Shown: piece after piece, positions 44,183 through 55,907 of the stretch
How positions within the stretch are numbered: the stretch's first letter is position 1
Layout of the letters: every line of letters begins with the position of its first letter
Translations under genes and position numbers: made by a program
NCBI GenBank assembly: GCA_014621425.1
Contig: JAANBB010000024.1
Coordinates: 124,001-188,000, forward strand
Length of the DNA stretch: 64,000 nucleotides
DNA from: Cylindrodendrum hubeiense
Taxonomy: Eukaryota > Ascomycota > Sordariomycetes > Hypocreales > Nectriaceae
Direction of reading: 5' to 3'
The notes under the pieces: generated by a model
Told to the model about the DNA's origin: nothing
The model's database searches: none
The model's input: only the letters and a program-made list of their open reading frames with translations

Positions 44183-45174
44183 TCCTGAAATCTATAAATC
44201 AGGTAACTGTTTTATTTTTTCAAGATTTGAGGAGCATACCTGAAGCAACAGTGATGAGTAGATTAGGTGCAGGCTTAAAGGAGGCGGCATCTATATGAGA
44301 TTGGGTACACGAGTGCATAGTTATAGAGCGATAAAATAATATCTTAGCCTATAAATTGATATTTAATGATGCGAAGTAGCCTTCATCACACATTTGGGGA
44401 TTAATAACATAGGACTTTCCGGGAATTGATAGATTGGAGGAATACGGTTATATCGAGTGGAGTGATGAACCGAAACAAACATAGTCTTATTGCAACTCAA
44501 AGCAGGTGTGCTAAGGATCGAATCTATGGATGTTGTGCCTTTTAGTATACCTGTCTTTTAGCATCTGCATCAACAGTAGCGGTGATGCATATGGGGCTGA
44601 AAGTCTTTCTATCAAGCATTGTTGTAGAAACTTTAATATGCGTGATGTCGACCAGAACTCAAAGGCGGAACTAGATCCGGTTCAACTTGCGCACGGCGGC
44701 CCGCCTCGCGACGACGGCTCCCTCATCGCCGGCTTCTCTCTCTGATGCTACCAGGGCAACAATGTCGGCGAGAGCTCTGTCCCCGGGTTCTGCTGGCGGC
44801 TGGCGTGCTGGCTCTCCAGCGGCCTTGCCGTGTGCGCACGATCGTTCGCCAAGAGAGAAAAAGTGTACGCTGCAAATTGTCAGTTGTGTCCCGCAGCTAG
44901 TCACGTCCGTGGGGAGCTACTAGGCGCTATACGACGGTGGCGTGGAGGTGGATGAGTCTTCGATGATCGATGGCTTGTTCATTGTGCTTGGGAAATGGGC
45001 GGCGGCGGCGGATAACTCGCTTGGTGTTAATCCGTATTTTTCCATGCCGGCTATGATTCTGCATCATGGTGGGTTTGCCTTGACGTAGCATATAACTGGT
45101 GAGTGTCGCATGCCATGCAAATCATTATTCAACCTCCACTTGGCTATTATTAATTAAGATCCAACATCGACTGA
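44183..45174. other. Intergenic region, 1 kb, with a coding-like fragment
   Basis: Between 44920 and 45090 a plus-strand frame of about 55 codons (YDGGVEVDESSMIDGLFIVL) looks like protein but is closed by stops on both sides and matches no family I recognise. The rest is AT-rich 3' flank. Possibly a dead gene remnant. Confidence 0.4.
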
Positions 45175-46097
45175 TTATTTAACTGGATATCTTAGCCATG
45201 TTTCTATATTTTCCCCTCTTTTTCTTCCGCAGGCTTGCTGGAACACCAATCGCGGAGCAAGTTGCTCTAGCACATTACAATCGCCCCAATTAAGCATCAT
45301 AGTTGAAATCATATAAAAGTCAGCACCAATCCTCCTAGAAAGCTCTTCTCCTTCTTCCCGCGGAACAATGCATGGGCGATCGGGGCAGCGATTGCCAATC
45401 ACCAATATCGGTCTTGGACCTGGATCCATCTCCAGGACTAGATCCTCCCGTTTCGCATACCTCCACACATTTTTTAGGTACATCTTGAGTCGGCACCATG
45501 GGGACTCTGGCTTTACTTTTGTTCCAGGTTGGGCTGACTTATGTGAAAGCTCCAGTGATGAAACGAGGAAGCCTTTGAGTAAGTTATAAAACTTAACAAG
45601 GGCCTCAAAGCTTTCTCGATCCGTGTCGTTGTAGGTGAGAATAAGGGCATCGGCTTTAGTTAGTATGTAACCCAGATAAAGTTTATCTTCTGCCGAATCC
45701 CTTCCAAAAGGGTGCCAATTTAAATTCATCGTCAGTCTGCAATTTTGTAGAGCGATTGACCAATACTCAGTTTCACCGTTGAATGTGTGAGTTAATGGAA
45801 AACTCGAAGTGGAGGTAAGTAATAACTTACCCAGCGAGACCAGAGACATAAGCTTGGTAGGGATCAGCTGAACGAAGCTAAATCTTAATCAGTTAAGAGT
45901 CAGATAGAGCATCTGCTGTCTTAGCATTTATGCTCTGTACATACTCTACTGATGACCTCTATTGGCCCGGCCCTGTCACTGTCCTGATAGCCACAGACCA
46001 GTACTGAAGCGTCAGAGATCCGGAACTGGTGTTTGGGTGAGAACTTGTCAAAGTATTGATCAAGTGACTCTGATTGTTCCTGCGTGAGAGGAGGCAT
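45175..46097 (-). CDS. Ras-like small GTPase fold without P-loop (pseudo-GTPase)
   Basis: 253 residues, three exons: 45945-46097, 45831-45877, 45175-45736; introns 67 and 94 nt. The order of Ras-type elements can be traced: a first beta strand followed by a loop (VLVCGYQDSDRAGPIEVISR, residues 32-51) where the P-loop GxxxxGK[S/T] should be; then KADALILTYNDTDRESFEALVKF, equal to the Ras ADGFLLVYD-type strand and helix; then PILVIGNRCPDR, matching the GNKxD guanine motif with Lys changed to Arg and Asp shifted; and REEGEELSRRIGADFYMIST, matching the SAK region. The missing Gly-Lys-Ser/Thr means it should not bind or hydrolyse GTP in the normal way. No C-terminal CAAX box. Function unknown; perhaps a scaffold derived from a Ras protein. 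Confidence 0.7.
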
Positions 46098-47946
46098 TTC
46101 AGGCGAAAAATAAAAAGATTAATGCAAGTTGGGGATGATCAAAGACACGCTCTGTAGAATGGGGAGAGTTAGTCCCTGATGCATTGAAGCTTGGACTTGC
46201 TGAGTGGGTCGCCTTTGATGTGATGTGAAATGGTACTCAGCCACCACGATGCGTGTGTTGGTTTTTTTTTAACCCTAGCAATTTGGGGTTTGTTGGTAGT
46301 TATGGATAATCCTTCGATCACCTGATGGGCAGATCCTGCTAGTCACATGATCCTAGGTGACACAAGTACAATACCCATGTCAGTCAAATGGTGGAGCGTA
46401 GCTTGAAACATTCCTACAGAAGGATTCACAATCATCGGGCTATGCAGCTTATTCTTGTCAGTTATAAGCTACATATAACTGCCTGGAAGGATGGCTCGTA
46501 TTCTCGTACATCAGTGGGTGGGTGAATGCGCCTGTAACTGACAGTGATCGACTGATAACTCATCCCGGGATACGCTTGACCAGAAGCAGAATGCACTGAG
46601 CCAACACCAGCTGAACATTGCGGCATACTATAGGCAGACTGTACTCTGCAATGCAGGGGAGTGACCAACTGGTCCGTAGCATTAAGTGCTGCGCTGAAGG
46701 AAGTATGTATCCTTGGCGGTGCAGGGCCTTTGGGACTTTTGTCCAACCGAGATCCTTCGTAAGGCGTATTTGCGGCAAGTTAAATATGTCAGGTAAATAT
46801 TGACCTGATCTGAGGCTGTGAGCGATAAGGCTTGAAGCTTGGGGGCTGTTGGCCCGCCCCAAAACTGCAAATCCACCCCAGACCTTTACCCGACCCTCGT
46901 GCTCACAGGATTAAGCACCCTCGAGGCTATACCTGGGACGAAGCTACAGCATCACCTCATGTCCTGCCGAATCGTTGCCCTTAATCATTTCCCCGGGATT
47001 TTATCCATCGGATGAGGTGGACATGTCCAAAACCCCGAGGGCCGGGAGTATGCAGACACTATCAATTCAACTACTGATAGCATGCACCACAAGTGGCAAC
47101 ACCATCTGACTATTTCTGTTGATTACCTTGAGAGCCGGCCCGATCTTGGGCCAGTTGAACCAACATCCTCCTCGTTTCCTCTTTATTCGGCAAGGTTGGG
47201 TTCCATCAGCCGGCTGGCCCCAATTCCGAGTCACACCCTTAAAATAATTTGGGATTCGAGGGCTTTGTTGGGCTGCCGAAGGTTCACACCCTGCCGCAGT
47301 TGTTCGGCGCCAACAGTCGTTCTGGCTCCAACAGTTGTTCTGGCTCCAACATTCAAATCCTTTCAGATGCCGTGCAAGAATTCCGAGCAAAGATCTTATG
47401 CCAGCGCAGCGTAAAATACAATGGAGAATGTCAATCCGCCCTTGAGAACACGCGCGATTGATAGCACTCTTTTTCCATTATTGGAGAATAGCTCCTTATC
47501 GCGTCAAAAAAGGATCAGAGGGTAATCATTCACCTTGTCTCGCAAATGCCAGGTCTCAAGGCGGTTCGGAAGACTGCTCCCTTGTCCAAGAGAAAGTGCA
47601 TGTGCTTGTGGGAGGCTGAGCTACATGCCTAGTAATATTCCCCGCAGCCAAACTTCGAATTGCATGTTGATTTCTTCACTAATTCTACCGAACTACCCGT
47701 GTTTCAAAACCATGTACTTCGGACAACAACTCCAGGGTACGGCCAGAGCAACCAACTGGCTTATTATGTTACGTCGGAATTGAGCCTTGCCTGCGCCCTG
47801 GGATAAATTTTGCTGCAGCATGGTGAACGTGAGGACTTAAATTACTCTATATAGCCGGTTTGATATCCAACAGTCTTCATTTACTACAGCAACTGGTGAC
47901 AGCTACTTCTATCTACTGCATTCATTTTTCACTTTCAGTTATCACC
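46098..47946. other. Intergenic region, 1.85 kb
   Basis: Divergent upstream region of the pseudo-GTPase and the large secreted protein. Short frames on both strands have no domains. It contains a degenerate 18-bp tandem repeat at 47302-47354. A TATA-like ATATAG element near 47850 precedes the secreted gene. Confidence 0.5.
47302..47354. repeat. Degenerate 18-bp tandem repeat, three units
   Basis: Two close copies starting GTTCTGGCTCCAACA at 47319 and 47337, preceded by a diverged 17-bp copy (GTTCGGCGCCAACAGTC) at 47302. Confidence 0.7.
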
Positions 47947-50900
47947 ATGCGCTTTGCTCGGGAGGGGCTTCTGCTCCTAAGTGTTCTCTGCAGTTTTGCA
48001 CCCACTGATGCTATCGTTGAAAAGGAAGCCCACGGGTGCTTCCGTGGTGAATACTGGTGTCATGATCGATGTGGATCAGGTTAGTGACACAATGCTTGCA
48101 AAGCTTTCCTTATACATCTTACTGTTTAACCTATTTTAATGTGACGCATATATCAAAATTGGCTAACAGTAGCGCTTCAATAGATGAGTATGGCCAGACG
48201 TGTTGCGAGACCCCTGATGGAGGACGTAATCTTTGTGGATCTGGTACGTTGACTAAGATATAACATAGCCCACTCTGACTGAACTCTCTGCAGGAACTAT
48301 TTGTTGTCTGTACGGATGTTGCCCAGATGACACGACGTGCAATTCGTACGGAGAATGTGAGCGAGTTGTGACCACTACATCATTGGATGGAGGAGTCTCT
48401 ATTTCCACAGAGGTAGTTGGACCTACTTACACCTCCGCGCCTGCAATCACTAAGACAGCAAATGTCCCGGCTATGTCTACTGCAAAGAATACCAGAACTT
48501 CCGCCTCTGCTGGGATATCCTCCGACATTGATACTTCAACCGATGCCGCAAGCCTGACTTCTGGTGATAGCCAGGACCCCACAGATTCGCCTAGCAAGCC
48601 AACCCCATCTGAGGTTTCTGACAAGCCTGAGAAGGACACGACAACTCAAAGAGCAGATGAGCCTGAGACACATTTGTCTGAAGGCACCATCTTTGACTCA
48701 TCTACCACTCCCGGCGGCCAAGACTCACAGACGGGAATCTCCACAAGCGTTCTAGTGACGACATCTTCCAAGAGTTCTCTTCCCGATGGATCATCTGAAA
48801 GCTCGATGACGGCGACCTCCGGGGATGAATCAAACACAGCCAATAGCTCTTCTCACACTGGCACTGGTACCACGAATACCCATGCAACCAGTGCCGGTGG
48901 TGATCCGGATACTGGAACTCCGACGGGTGTCTTGGCGTCGACAGGTTCCGACGGCTCTAACCTTGATACTTCAATTGTCAAAGATCCAACTCCTGGAGTT
49001 GGATCAACGACGGCCACTACTTTCAGAGGCACAGATCCAAACGCAACGGGTGCCCCGGGAACGTCTGACGGTGAAAACAAGACCAGCCTTACAGGCTCCA
49101 GCAACAGCTTCGACCAGGAGTCAGAAACTGGACGTGCCTCGAGCTCTACGGGCACTAATTCCTCAAACCCTTCGGGCCAGACCTCGGTAGTAGCTGGAAC
49201 CGATACCACATCGAGTGGCGATACAACTAGACCTGATCCTACTTCTATTGATGGCGAACCCACACTAAGTATTTCCCATAGCATAGGCACTTCGTCCTTG
49301 CTATCGTCAGAGCACGGCACTTCTACTAGAAAGGAAGATACAGAGACGGAGACAACCGGAGAGGCTACAACATCAGACCCCAAGTCGGGATCCGGACCCA
49401 GCACTAAATCAGAAACAGTTTCAGACACTCCCACGAGTACTCCAAAAGAGACCCCAGCCTCTTCCAGCGGTGTTGTGATTTCATCTGCTTCGGATGGATT
49501 CACCACTAGACCGAAGTCAACTGACACTGCTTTTCGGCCTACGTCCTCAGATCAAGATCAATCGTCCGGAGCCCCAGGATCAAAAGGATCCGCTTCAACC
49601 TACAAGCCAACCGACACAGAGTCGCAACCAACAGCAGCCCCGACTACCTCGTCTTCTCCAGTCACAACTACTGACGACCTAACGACTTACAGCACTTGGC
49701 CAAGCTTCACAATCACACCTGTTACAAAGTCAGACGGACCGGAACCTACAGAAGCGGGCTATATTGGTTGTCACGCGTGGTTTTTTCAGGTAAGGAAACA
49801 GATGACCAAGAAAGCATAGTAATCGTGTTTTAACGCACCTATACAGAGTTGCATATCAAGCGGTGCTATTAACCTTTGGGGCTGGATGTTTGGTCTTCCG
49901 CCTGGTATCTACATGTGAGATCAATCATCTTTCTTTATGAAGCTCTTGCTAATATTATCCGACTAACAGCGGACCCCCGCCCCCTCCAGCCCATATTTTC
50001 CCTTCAGGAATTAGCATTGATGGAACGCTCCCACCATGGCCTCCAATCACGTGAGTCGCTATTTACCCCTTGATTAATTCTTAAGAGAAGACTAATATCC
50101 ACGTATAGTATAGGCAATAATGGAAAGGCCACATACTCCGACAAGCCAACATCATGTGAGACCCAAACAGCTTCATTCTGTGCAACATTTACATCATATG
50201 ATGTTTCTGTCTTACAAACTGCCACTATTACAACCGCTTCAAACATATACTCAACTTGCCAAGGGATTGTAGGTTGCAACGTGGAAGATACCATGGCCAC
50301 CGCAACAATAACATCAACAAGAAGCTGCTCAGTCACCACCGTGACTGATGCATGGGTATCTTGCACTGCGTCTTCTGCTTGTAAGACGACAAGAACCTCT
50401 GTTGTGACAGGGTGTGATGTTACTGCAACCACAAAGAAGTGTATTAACCCTTCTGCTACGGCGACTGGTGCCCAACGACGTGCAGATAGTGATGGGATTG
50501 ATGAGTGCGAAATCGACACACGAGCAGTCTATGTTATCTATCCCCGAGATGGAACTAATCCAGATATGACTAATGCAATTACGACCTCGCTCCAGGAATA
50601 CCAATCTGAGTCAAAGTTAGAGGTTAAATATACCTCTGATACTGAGACTATGGGTATTAATTTCTGGCTTATTCTATCCAGTCGTGCTACTGTAGCAGAA
50701 TTTCGAAACAAGAATAGCGCACTGGTGAGCAGACTTTCCCCATCTTTTACCACGGTGATCACAGTTCTTAGTACTAATGGTAATTGAACTCTAGGTAGCT
50801 TCAGCGTACCTGCAACAGATCAGGATAGCTTCTAATGCCCGAAGCACTTTTGATCCAACCACTGGGGTTGTGTATACGAAACCCAAGAAGGCTAACGAAG

Positions 50901-53251
50901 AAATCCCACCTTGGCAGCTCCCTTTCATTAGCCAAATGCAAGGCAGGAACTTAGATGATTACCAAAAGAGATACTACTTTAATGATATCATTAAAAAGGG
51001 CAAGGCCAAGAAAGTCCCAGTGTACATCCTGGATTCTGGAGCTTTCCTGGATATTCCGGTAGGTTCTAACTAACTCGACGATCCTAACCAGAATGGAAAT
51101 ATCTAACTGTAACAGGTGGAATTCGATCAATACCGCAAACATGGCAAATCAACAATTCGTTTCATTCACATCGGTGAAGACATAGACCAAGTGGACGGCA
51201 AGAATAGTGACGACGACTCTTATACCAATGCGGGTGTACCCAAGGCTGCTAAAACTCATGGCACCTCAATGCTTGCGCTCATGGGAGGGTTAACCGTGGG
51301 TGTGATGCCATTCGGCACTGAACCAATACTGGTGCGGGTGCCTCGCAGGTTTGTCCGCGGAGGTGGCACAACCATGGAAGACTGGATCGAAGGATTCTCC
51401 AAAATTTGTGATGACCTCAAGGGTGACAGCAGCGAAGCAAGGGCTATCTTGCTGATGTCGGTGTACTGGTCGCTTCGTAGCTTCCAACGACCACCGACAG
51501 ATGATGCAGATTTGAAGGCTGGAGAGACTACTGTTATCTATTCAGAGGGGTTCACAATCCGCCTGAAGGCGCTTCTTGCCGCTGCCATTCGAAGAGGAGT
51601 TATTCCTGTTACCGGGTCTGGAAATAATGGGCTTGTAAGTAACCATGGACTTTCAGTCCAACTTTCAAGCGGATGAAACCGGAAATATATGCTGACATAT
51701 TCTAGGATGAGGTAACGGGATTCCCTGCCGTATTCGGAGGAAAGGATGCTTCGGGAAACATTGATCTCCCTGAACTCATTGTTGCCGGTGCGCTTGCCCA
51801 TGATACACGTCAGGGCGATTATTATGTGAGGTCGGGAATCACTAACGTAGATAATGCGCGTGGTCTCCCGCATGTTTGGGCTCCAGGAGACGAGATCCCT
51901 GTTCCTAGAGTAGAGGAGTATGTTCCAGCAACCAAATTCTCAAAGGGCAAACCGTTTTATCGACAATCTTTTGGTTCATCAGATGGTATGCGATGCAACA
52001 CGCAACGGTGTATAGATTGACCATAACTGACTCGATGCAGCCGCCGCACTCACTGCCGGTCTACTCGCCTATTTCATTAAGATGAAGTGGGAGAATCAAA
52101 TCGAAGTCGCCGACACAAGCCCAATGGGATTCAAAAACCACCTCATAAATCTCGCATGGCAGAGACCAACCAGTCCAGGTGAAACCAGGGATTTGCGCGC
52201 TATCTGGAACGGTGTCGAGCTTGAGCCGCACCATCAGTACTGCTTCTGGGAGAACCCCTGGCCTCTCTTCAAGCGCGCAGCGGATATTGTTTCTCCAGCA
52301 GAAGATCTCTACCAGCGCGCTGACGCAACAGCAACTAGTGACAGCTGCAGAATCCCTTGGGAGACGGCCGAATCAGCTACAGCTAGTACCTTTTCTACGT
52401 CCACAACCTCCAAAAAAAAGGCATCTACTATTACAACCTCCAGCACCAAGCCATCCAGCACTGGAATTACTTGTACCCAAGACAAAGACTGCAGAGATTA
52501 TGAGTGCGAAAGGGACGAAACCCCCTACTGCCTTACTATGGGATTTACCCCCGACGGACGGATCTGCCTCTGCCGAAGCAAAAGCACAACGACCTCAACT
52601 GTTGCCACAACTTCCAGCGCTGAGCCATCAAACACTGGCCTTGGATGCGCCAAGGATAGCGACTGCAGCGAAAAGGACTGTCCGGACGGGAAGATTTCGA
52701 CGTGTGTAAAGATGGCAATAGTTCCTGGGGCAGGTCTCTGTGTATGCACCAGTACTAGTACAACGACGACCTCAGCAAAGCCCAGTACTAGTACAAAGAC
52801 GACCTCAGCAAAGCCCACAGCTACAAAGACACCTTTGGAGATCAAGGATCCCGTCTGCAACGACCCGGATGATTACAAAGGCACCGTGGACCCGAACGCC
52901 GTGGAAAACGATGCCTTCAACTTTTTTGGGAATCACCAATCGTCTGATTTGGCTGCTGGAGATGACGAAGTGTCTGATGAACTTACTCATAGTGACCTCA
53001 AATACTCATACACCGTATCCTGGATCGATGGCTGTGTCACTAAAGTTGATACGCAGAACGTAGCCTATCCACTTGGCGGTGATACGCCGACAGCATACGG
53101 CATGTTCGTCGACGCTTTTCAACAGTGTGAGTACATCGTGCAAACTTTATTCCTGACATTAATGAAACTGACTTTTATTCTGGCAGGTGATTATATTGGA
53201 GGCTATATTGATGTGGGATGTCTGAGATACTCAGGGAAGGCAGGATTTTAA
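47947..53251 (+). CDS. Large secreted mucin-like protein with subtilisin (S8) domain and Cys-rich modules
   Basis: 1,555 residues in eleven exons: 47947-48079, 48184-48243, 48294-49789, 49847-49914, 49970-50050, 50109-50724, 50795-51058, 51116-51634, 51706-51985, 52041-53126, 53187-53251; all phases agree. Order: signal peptide; Cys-rich module (about 25-85); a Ser/Thr-rich mucin-like stretch of about 430 residues; a GLPPGIYI/PPPPPAHIFPSG segment seen in fungal chitinase-type secreted proteins; a propeptide-like domain; then a diverged S8 protease with Asp898 (YILDSG), His954 (KTHGTS), Asn1076-1077 and Ser1171 (FGSSDAAA). After it come two copies of a Cys-rich module (CTQDKDCRDYEC; CAKDSDCSEKDC) split by Thr-rich linkers, and a final cysteine domain. 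All catalytic residues are present, though the motifs around them are loose. It probably acts in the wall or outside the cell. Confidence 0.88.
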
Positions 53252-53704
53252 GCCGCACGTCGTGTTGTTTCATAAGAGATAATAATTTATCCTCAAAGTT
53301 TCGCATCTGGTCACATGGAAGTGATTTGATTAATGAATGTAATGAACACGGATGGGGATGAAGATCTAGTCATTTCGGGCGGGGGACTGCGCTACCTCAA
53401 AGGTGGTGATGGCCGACGAGGACTTCGGGGTCCTGGCCCTAAGACCCTCTGTGTAGAAAAAGAATATAGCAGGCCGTTGCGACTATATGTAGTGCAGGAA
53501 GCCTATATCATAATACTAACTTTATTTAATTTATTTGTTAGGCCTTACCCTAAACGTATACTCTTAGGCGAAGGGCGCATGTGTGTATGATTTAGCTATG
53601 ACTTAGAGGGTAAGCTGCGTATTTGTGTGCGAATAATAACCCGCATATGTGAGAATAGCCGTAATTATGAGTAGAATTAATCTATCGCGGCCTTTAATGA
53701 CTCC
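53252..53704. other. Convergent intergenic region
   Basis: 450 bp between two converging genes; AT-rich, no coding content supported. Confidence 0.5.
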
Positions 53705-55015
53705 TTATATGATTGTTCCATTTCTCCTCTCCATCCCGACCTTCTGCACCGGATCTTTGTGAAATTCGCCGAGAATTTCCAGCTGGGTTTCTATCACTCG
53801 GGTTACAAACTCATCAGGCTTTCCGTGATGCGCATTTCTGATCATGCTTAGATAGTCTTGGCGTTGTAGAGGCTGGAAAAGGACTGGTGGATATCCATGT
53901 CGCAGCAGATAGTCATGCATTATCATTCGTGAAACCCGACCATTTCCATCAGTGAACGGATGGACTTGCAGGAAGTACACTACGCTCTGACAAATGATGA
54001 TCAGAGGGTGCAGCTTCTTCTCGTCATCGACAACCCTTCTCCACTGGAAGAAGCGCGTCATACATGCCGGGACCTCAGATGGGTAAGGGAAAATACTCAT
54101 AGGGCTGCTTTTGACCCCGACGGGTATTTGGCGATACTCTCCAAGTTTGACCTTGGGCCCGAAAATACAGGGATAGTGATTGCCTCGTGCTAAGTCCTTC
54201 ATCGTGAGAGCCGAGAGGTGCTGGACCTCACTCTCCTTTAGACCTGAAGTGCCCTTTTGCCCCAAAGACGCCTCGGAAATCCAATGAGATGCGACTAAGT
54301 GATTGCGAAGCTCGATTAATTGGTCTCTGTCTGCCTCGGGAATGAGGAATGATACATCAGGGAGAGGTAAGTCCATGAGGGATCGAGAGGATAAAGTAGC
54401 AATTTTGACTGTCTTGAAGAATTTGGAGGCAAGATGCTCGTGAATCAAGATGCTGTCGCATAGCTCGAGGATGTTATTCTCTATTTGGACGGACTGGTGG
54501 GCGTAGGCAAGAACAAGTCGCTTGGCTATGATATTGGCAGAAATCGTCATAGATTCCTTCAAAATATCAATCTCCCGAAGGGTGAATTTGAACTTCTGTA
54601 AGCGGAGATCAACTGGTCAGTCATAGAATACCGGGAGAGCTGAGTGTAATATTGCTACCTCTTGCAGTCTGATGTAGCCGCGGTCCAGGCTATCTGCAGG
54701 CTTGTGGTAGTCCTCCCAAACGTGCCCGGACTTGGCCAAAGCGAGCCACTGAGGACCATTCTTCTCAAGCTTTGAGAATGGAGCGTAGATCTTCTCGAGA
54801 AGTCGGCGTCGTGCGAGCCGGGCGTCGGGGACTTGGGAATATGACCTGTGCCGAAGGGTCACGAGGCACGCAGGAGGGATACGTACTCGCCACATAAAGG
54901 ACCAAGAGTCAAACTTAGTAATACGCCAAAGAGGGTGGGGGGTCGGTGGTCTGGTCTGCCAGTTATTTACGTAGAGTGGAAGCTGGGCTGTCGTGGTACA
55001 TATAATCAGCGACAT
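53705..55015 (-). CDS. Fic-domain protein with class II inhibitory motif
   Basis: 415 residues, two exons (54659-55015, 53705-54595; 63-nt intron with GTAGCA donor). The Fic core HPFTDGNGRVSR (331-342) fits the full active consensus HxFx(D/E)GNGRxxR, so His331 and the anion-binding loop are kept; GEYRQIPV (271-278) is the flap that holds the target. Upstream, SVQIENN (154-160) matches the inhibitory helix (S/T)xxxE(G/N) of class II Fic enzymes, as in human FICD, whose Glu blocks ATP. The expected activity is adenylylation (AMP transfer) of Ser/Thr/Tyr on a protein, or its reversal, switched by release of Glu158. No signal peptide; probably intracellular. It is the third gene of a minus-strand tandem with the S8-protease and gasdermin-like genes. 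Its N-terminal 110 residues contain a Trp-rich part with no known domain. Confidence 0.92.
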
Positions 55016-55907
55016 GAAGTTTAAATTGGCAGGTGACTAATTCCATGAGCCTGGATGGGCATGTGAAGTGATGCATATGTGTTCCCATGCGTAGGTGCCT
55101 TGATGTGTGGATGCCATGATGCGCAGGTTAAACTTTAGCCAGTCTATTAGCTCTGATGTGGATGATGGGGCATTGTAATGGGTACGATGCAACCATCAAG
55201 GGAGCTCCTTGGAAAGTCTCTAGCCACTATGGCTGTGGAAACGATTCAAATTTTGGATTGAAGACATTGAACGAGACTGTGATAACAGAAGAGCATCTGA
55301 TGGCAGTATGCCTCCATGCATAATAACTCCCTTCCAGGCCATCCAGGAACCGTTGATCAAAAAGATGGGGATTTTACGGCGGGAGTATCAGTTAGATAAC
55401 TTTTTTCTGCCATCTGCAAACGCAGAGGCTTTTATTCCGTTCATCAACGTGTATGCATCTGAAAGCTTTGAAGCTAAGCTTGACGAACGATTTTGGCGAC
55501 TGGCTCATGCTGCTAATTGCTCAAACACCTTAATTTCCATCTACTCTGCAGGTAAACAGATATATCACCAGAACCTCGTAGGATTCTTTTTAAGACCCAG
55601 TTATCCTCCTGTCTCGCGTACACTGAGTGCGTCTCCCACCAATGAAGTGACCATTGTTGGTCCTCCATTTTTACTCTCCGCGTTGGAGCACTCCTAGGAG
55701 AGGAGTCACTCGCTAACCGCCTATCAATGTTGTAACAAGGAGAGCTAGGCTGTGAGGGTGACTGACTCTGAGCACAACTCGTGTAAGAATTTGGTTAGCT
55801 CCCCCTTTGGATGAAGCCATCTCTACCGCTTGAGAGGATGCTTGATTGAAAAGAAGTTCAAAACAATCTCCTTAGAGAATATAAATGAGTTGATACAATA
55901 CACTGCA
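55016..55907. other. Intergenic region with one small plus-strand frame
   Basis: 890 bp. An ATG frame at 55308-55697 (129 codons) on the plus strand has ordinary amino-acid composition (ITPFQAIQEPLIKKMGIL) but no domain, signal peptide or neighbour support; it could be a small orphan gene. The rest is the 5' flank of the Fic gene. Confidence 0.4.

Noticed and set aside
44920..45090. Coding-like fragment YDGGVEVDESS...
   Set aside because: Bounded by stops, no recognised family, no exon partners.
48853..49527. 224-codon minus-strand frame
   Set aside because: Shadow of the Ser/Thr-rich part of the secreted subtilase; no independent support.
55308..55697. 129-codon plus-strand frame between Fic and protease genes, considered as an extra module component
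   Set aside because: No domain, and the only evidence is an open frame; kept as a note on the region.
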